From Gammaproteobacteria bacterium (GTDB lineage: Bacteria; Pseudomonadota; Gammaproteobacteria; Burkholderiales; Burkholderiaceae_C): a DNA stretch of 15,005 nt. Both the position numbers and the translations under genes were made by a program. The notes under the pieces are model-generated. The model searched no databases. It saw only the letters and a program-made list of their open reading frames with translations, and had not been told where the DNA came from. The stretch covers positions 1 to 15,005 of the forward strand of contig JASGCH010000012.1 of the NCBI GenBank assembly GCA_030054245.1, written 5' to 3'. Shown in pieces: positions 13,484 through 15,005 of the stretch (position 1 is the stretch's first letter; each line of letters opens with the position of its first letter).

Positions 13484-15005
13484 TTAAAACGGTTTTCCGT
13501 CTGTCTCTTGAGGACGGTGGGTTAGTTGTAACCATTCATTTTGTAATAAATCTAAGACATTTTGCCAGTTTTGTGGTTCAGTTTGTCGGAATAATTTTAA
13601 CTGAGGGTACCAAGGGCTATCTTCTCTGCCGAGCAACCAACGCCAATCGGGTCTGGCTGGAATCAAGCCCCAAGTAGGGATGCCCATACTGGCCGTCAAG
13701 TGCAAAACACTGGTATCCACACTAATCACCAAATCGAGCACCGAAGCTAGTGCGGCTGTTTGGGTAAAATCGTCTAGAGGAATATGGTATAGCTGGGTAT
13801 TGGGCATATTCTTTTTCCATACCTTTATTTCCTGATGCTCAAGTTTTTGTTGTAGGGCAACATAAGTAAAGTTCTGGGGTAGAACCTTGACTAAATTTGC
13901 CAGCCCAATACTCCTACTGGTGTTATTTTTGTGTCCGCTACTCCCACGCCAGACCAAACCAATTTTAGGTGCTGTGGTCGAGGCAAAGGTTTTTAGCCAA
14001 TGTTCTCTGAGTCCTGGATCAAGATGGATACGCGCCGGTGGGAGCATATTTTCTAAGTCTGTGCCGTGATACAATGGCATACTCATGTAAGTGTTTTGGA
14101 AGTCAACCGAGTAGTCTAATACTTCTCCGGGTGATATCATCGCCACAACCCCTGCCGTATGCAAAAAAATGCCTCTCAGATGACTCGGTAATCCGACAAT
14201 GACTTTGGCTCCCAATCCAGCCAGCCAAGGAACATACCTAAAAAACTGTATCGTATCCCCTAGTCCTTGTTCATGGTACAAAAGTATGGTCTTACCTAGT
14301 AAATTTCTTTCTCCTTGCCACAACGGAAGCCCATAAGTTGGGAATCTTTCGGGATAGGTCATACGCCTAACTTCATGTAGTGTCCACCCTTGGTTAAAAT
14401 CACCACTCCGCAGTAAGTTTAACGACAAATTTAATCGTGTATCGTATTTGTCAGGTGCGATTTGCAAACTCTTTCTGTAGGATTCTCGAGCCTTGTCAAA
14501 TGCTAATAAATGTTCTAAAATAAATCCCCGATTGTTCCAAGCTTCATGGTGATAAGGGTTGATGTCTACCACCGCTTGGTAACTCTTATAAGCATCTTCC
14601 CAAAGTTGCATCCTTTCAAAAATAGTACCCCGGTTAAATATCAGTGAGTCGTTATGGGGATCCAAGCGGATCCCGGTATTTATCGTTTGCAAAGCCTCTT
14701 GATATTTTTCTAGGTTGGCCAAAGCTATGGCACAATTGCTATAGACATCCACTAACTGTGGGGCTAGGCGTAATATGGATTTGTATAATGTAGCCGCTTC
14801 AGCCGATTTTCCCAAACCTAGCCAAGCAGTAGCTTTATGAGCTTGAAACAATGGATTTTGAGGTTCAATGTGTAACAATTGGTTCACAAATTCCAAAGCC
14901 AAAGTATAATTTCCCTCTTCCAAAAATATAATAACCATGGAGTTTAACACCCCTGGGTGCTTGGGTTGCAAGCGATTTAATTCGGTAAATTCATCGAGCG
15001 CTCTG
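13484..15005 (-). CDS. TPR-repeat protein fused to a glycosyltransferase family 9-like domain (partial, N terminus beyond window)
   Basis: The frame stays open to the right edge, giving 506 visible residues. The coding continues past the internal TTG at 14971 as TPR sequence (ALDEFTELNRLQPKHPGV), so the real start lies outside. The visible part has at least five 34-residue TPR units (for example NNRGFILEHLLAFDKARESYRKSL), then YPERFPTYGLPLWQGE and a C-terminal glycosyltransferase-9/heptosyltransferase-like domain. The latter contains EQGLGDTIQFFRYVPWL, KIGLVWRGSSGHKNN, DLVISVDTSVLHLTASMG and RPDWRWLLGREDSPWYP. Proteins of this build are common in Proteobacteria; the TPR part probably binds protein, and the acceptor and sugar are unknown. 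No signal peptide can be assessed. It lies 18 bp upstream of mod in the same direction. Confidence 0.88.
   Translation of the reverse strand, partial: RALDEFTELNRLQPKHPGVLNSMVIIFLEEGNYTLALEFVNQLLHIEPQNPLFQAHKATAWLGLGKSAEAATLYKSILRLAPQLVDVYSNCAIALANLEKYQEALQTINTGIRLDPHNDSLIFNRGTIFERMQLWEDAYKSYQAVVDINPYHHEAWNNRGFILEHLLAFDKARESYRKSLQIAPDKYDTRLNLSLNLLRSGDFNQGWTLHEVRRMTYPERFPTYGLPLWQGERNLLGKTILLYHEQGLGDTIQFFRYVPWLAGLGAKVIVGLPSHLRGIFLHTAGVVAMISPGEVLDYSVDFQNTYMSMPLYHGTDLENMLPPARIHLDPGLREHWLKTFASTTAPKIGLVWRGSSGHKNNTSRSIGLANLVKVLPQNFTYVALQQKLEHQEIKVWKKNMPNTQLYHIPLDDFTQTAALASVLDLVISVDTSVLHLTASMGIPTWGLIPARPDWRWLLGREDSPWYPQLKLFRQTEPQNWQNVLDLLQNEWLQLTHRPQETDGKPF

Overview
The window looks like chromosomal DNA of a Gram-negative proteobacterium of moderately low GC (low-to-mid 40s by eye). 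It carries a LolC/E-LolD lipoprotein exporter with a TatD-family hydrolase, RecJ preceded by a phosphoglycerate-mutase-like protein, a 3-hydroxybutyrate dehydrogenase of the polyhydroxybutyrate-using type, and KatG. The pairing of recJ with that mutase-like family, and its closeness to lolC-lolD-tatD, points to Betaproteobacteria. This is inferred from remembered gene order, not from a search.

Layout. (1) 1-1463, minus strand: a two-gene unit of an ABC/OLD-type ATPase followed one base later by a small protein with PD-(D/E)xK nuclease hallmarks, cut by the window edge. It looks like an accessory defence-type pair and matches no named system I can recall. (2) 1744-2529, minus: 3-hydroxybutyrate dehydrogenase. 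(3) 2773-5521, minus: the overlapping or abutting operon lolC/E-lolD-tatD. (4) 6059-8933, plus: the mutase-like gene and recJ. (5) 8992-11118, minus, convergent with recJ: katG. (6) 11507-13465, minus: a Type III-like DNA adenine methyltransferase (Mod) with no restriction subunit beside it. (7) 13484 to the right edge, minus: a TPR plus glycosyltransferase-9 fusion, incomplete at its N terminus.

The gaps between genes hold a dispersed, non-coding, foldback repeat family. Three copies are clear (5722-5957, 7009-7201, 11211-11355), one is degenerate (about 2600-2728) and one possible arm lies at 1660-1714. Each clear copy starts with AGACTG and ends with its complement, and its ends carry a REP-like small hairpin (GCACCA-TCGGC-TGGTGC). 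The interior also folds. The copies resemble MITEs or BIMEs, and no transposase for them is in the window. One copy fills nearly all the space between the mutase-like gene and recJ, and another sits where a res gene would be expected after mod.

The most interesting items are the ATPase/nuclease pair at the left edge, the structured repeat family with its nested 19-bp hairpin, and the solitary mod gene. No RNA genes, CRISPR array, prophage or insertion sequence was seen.
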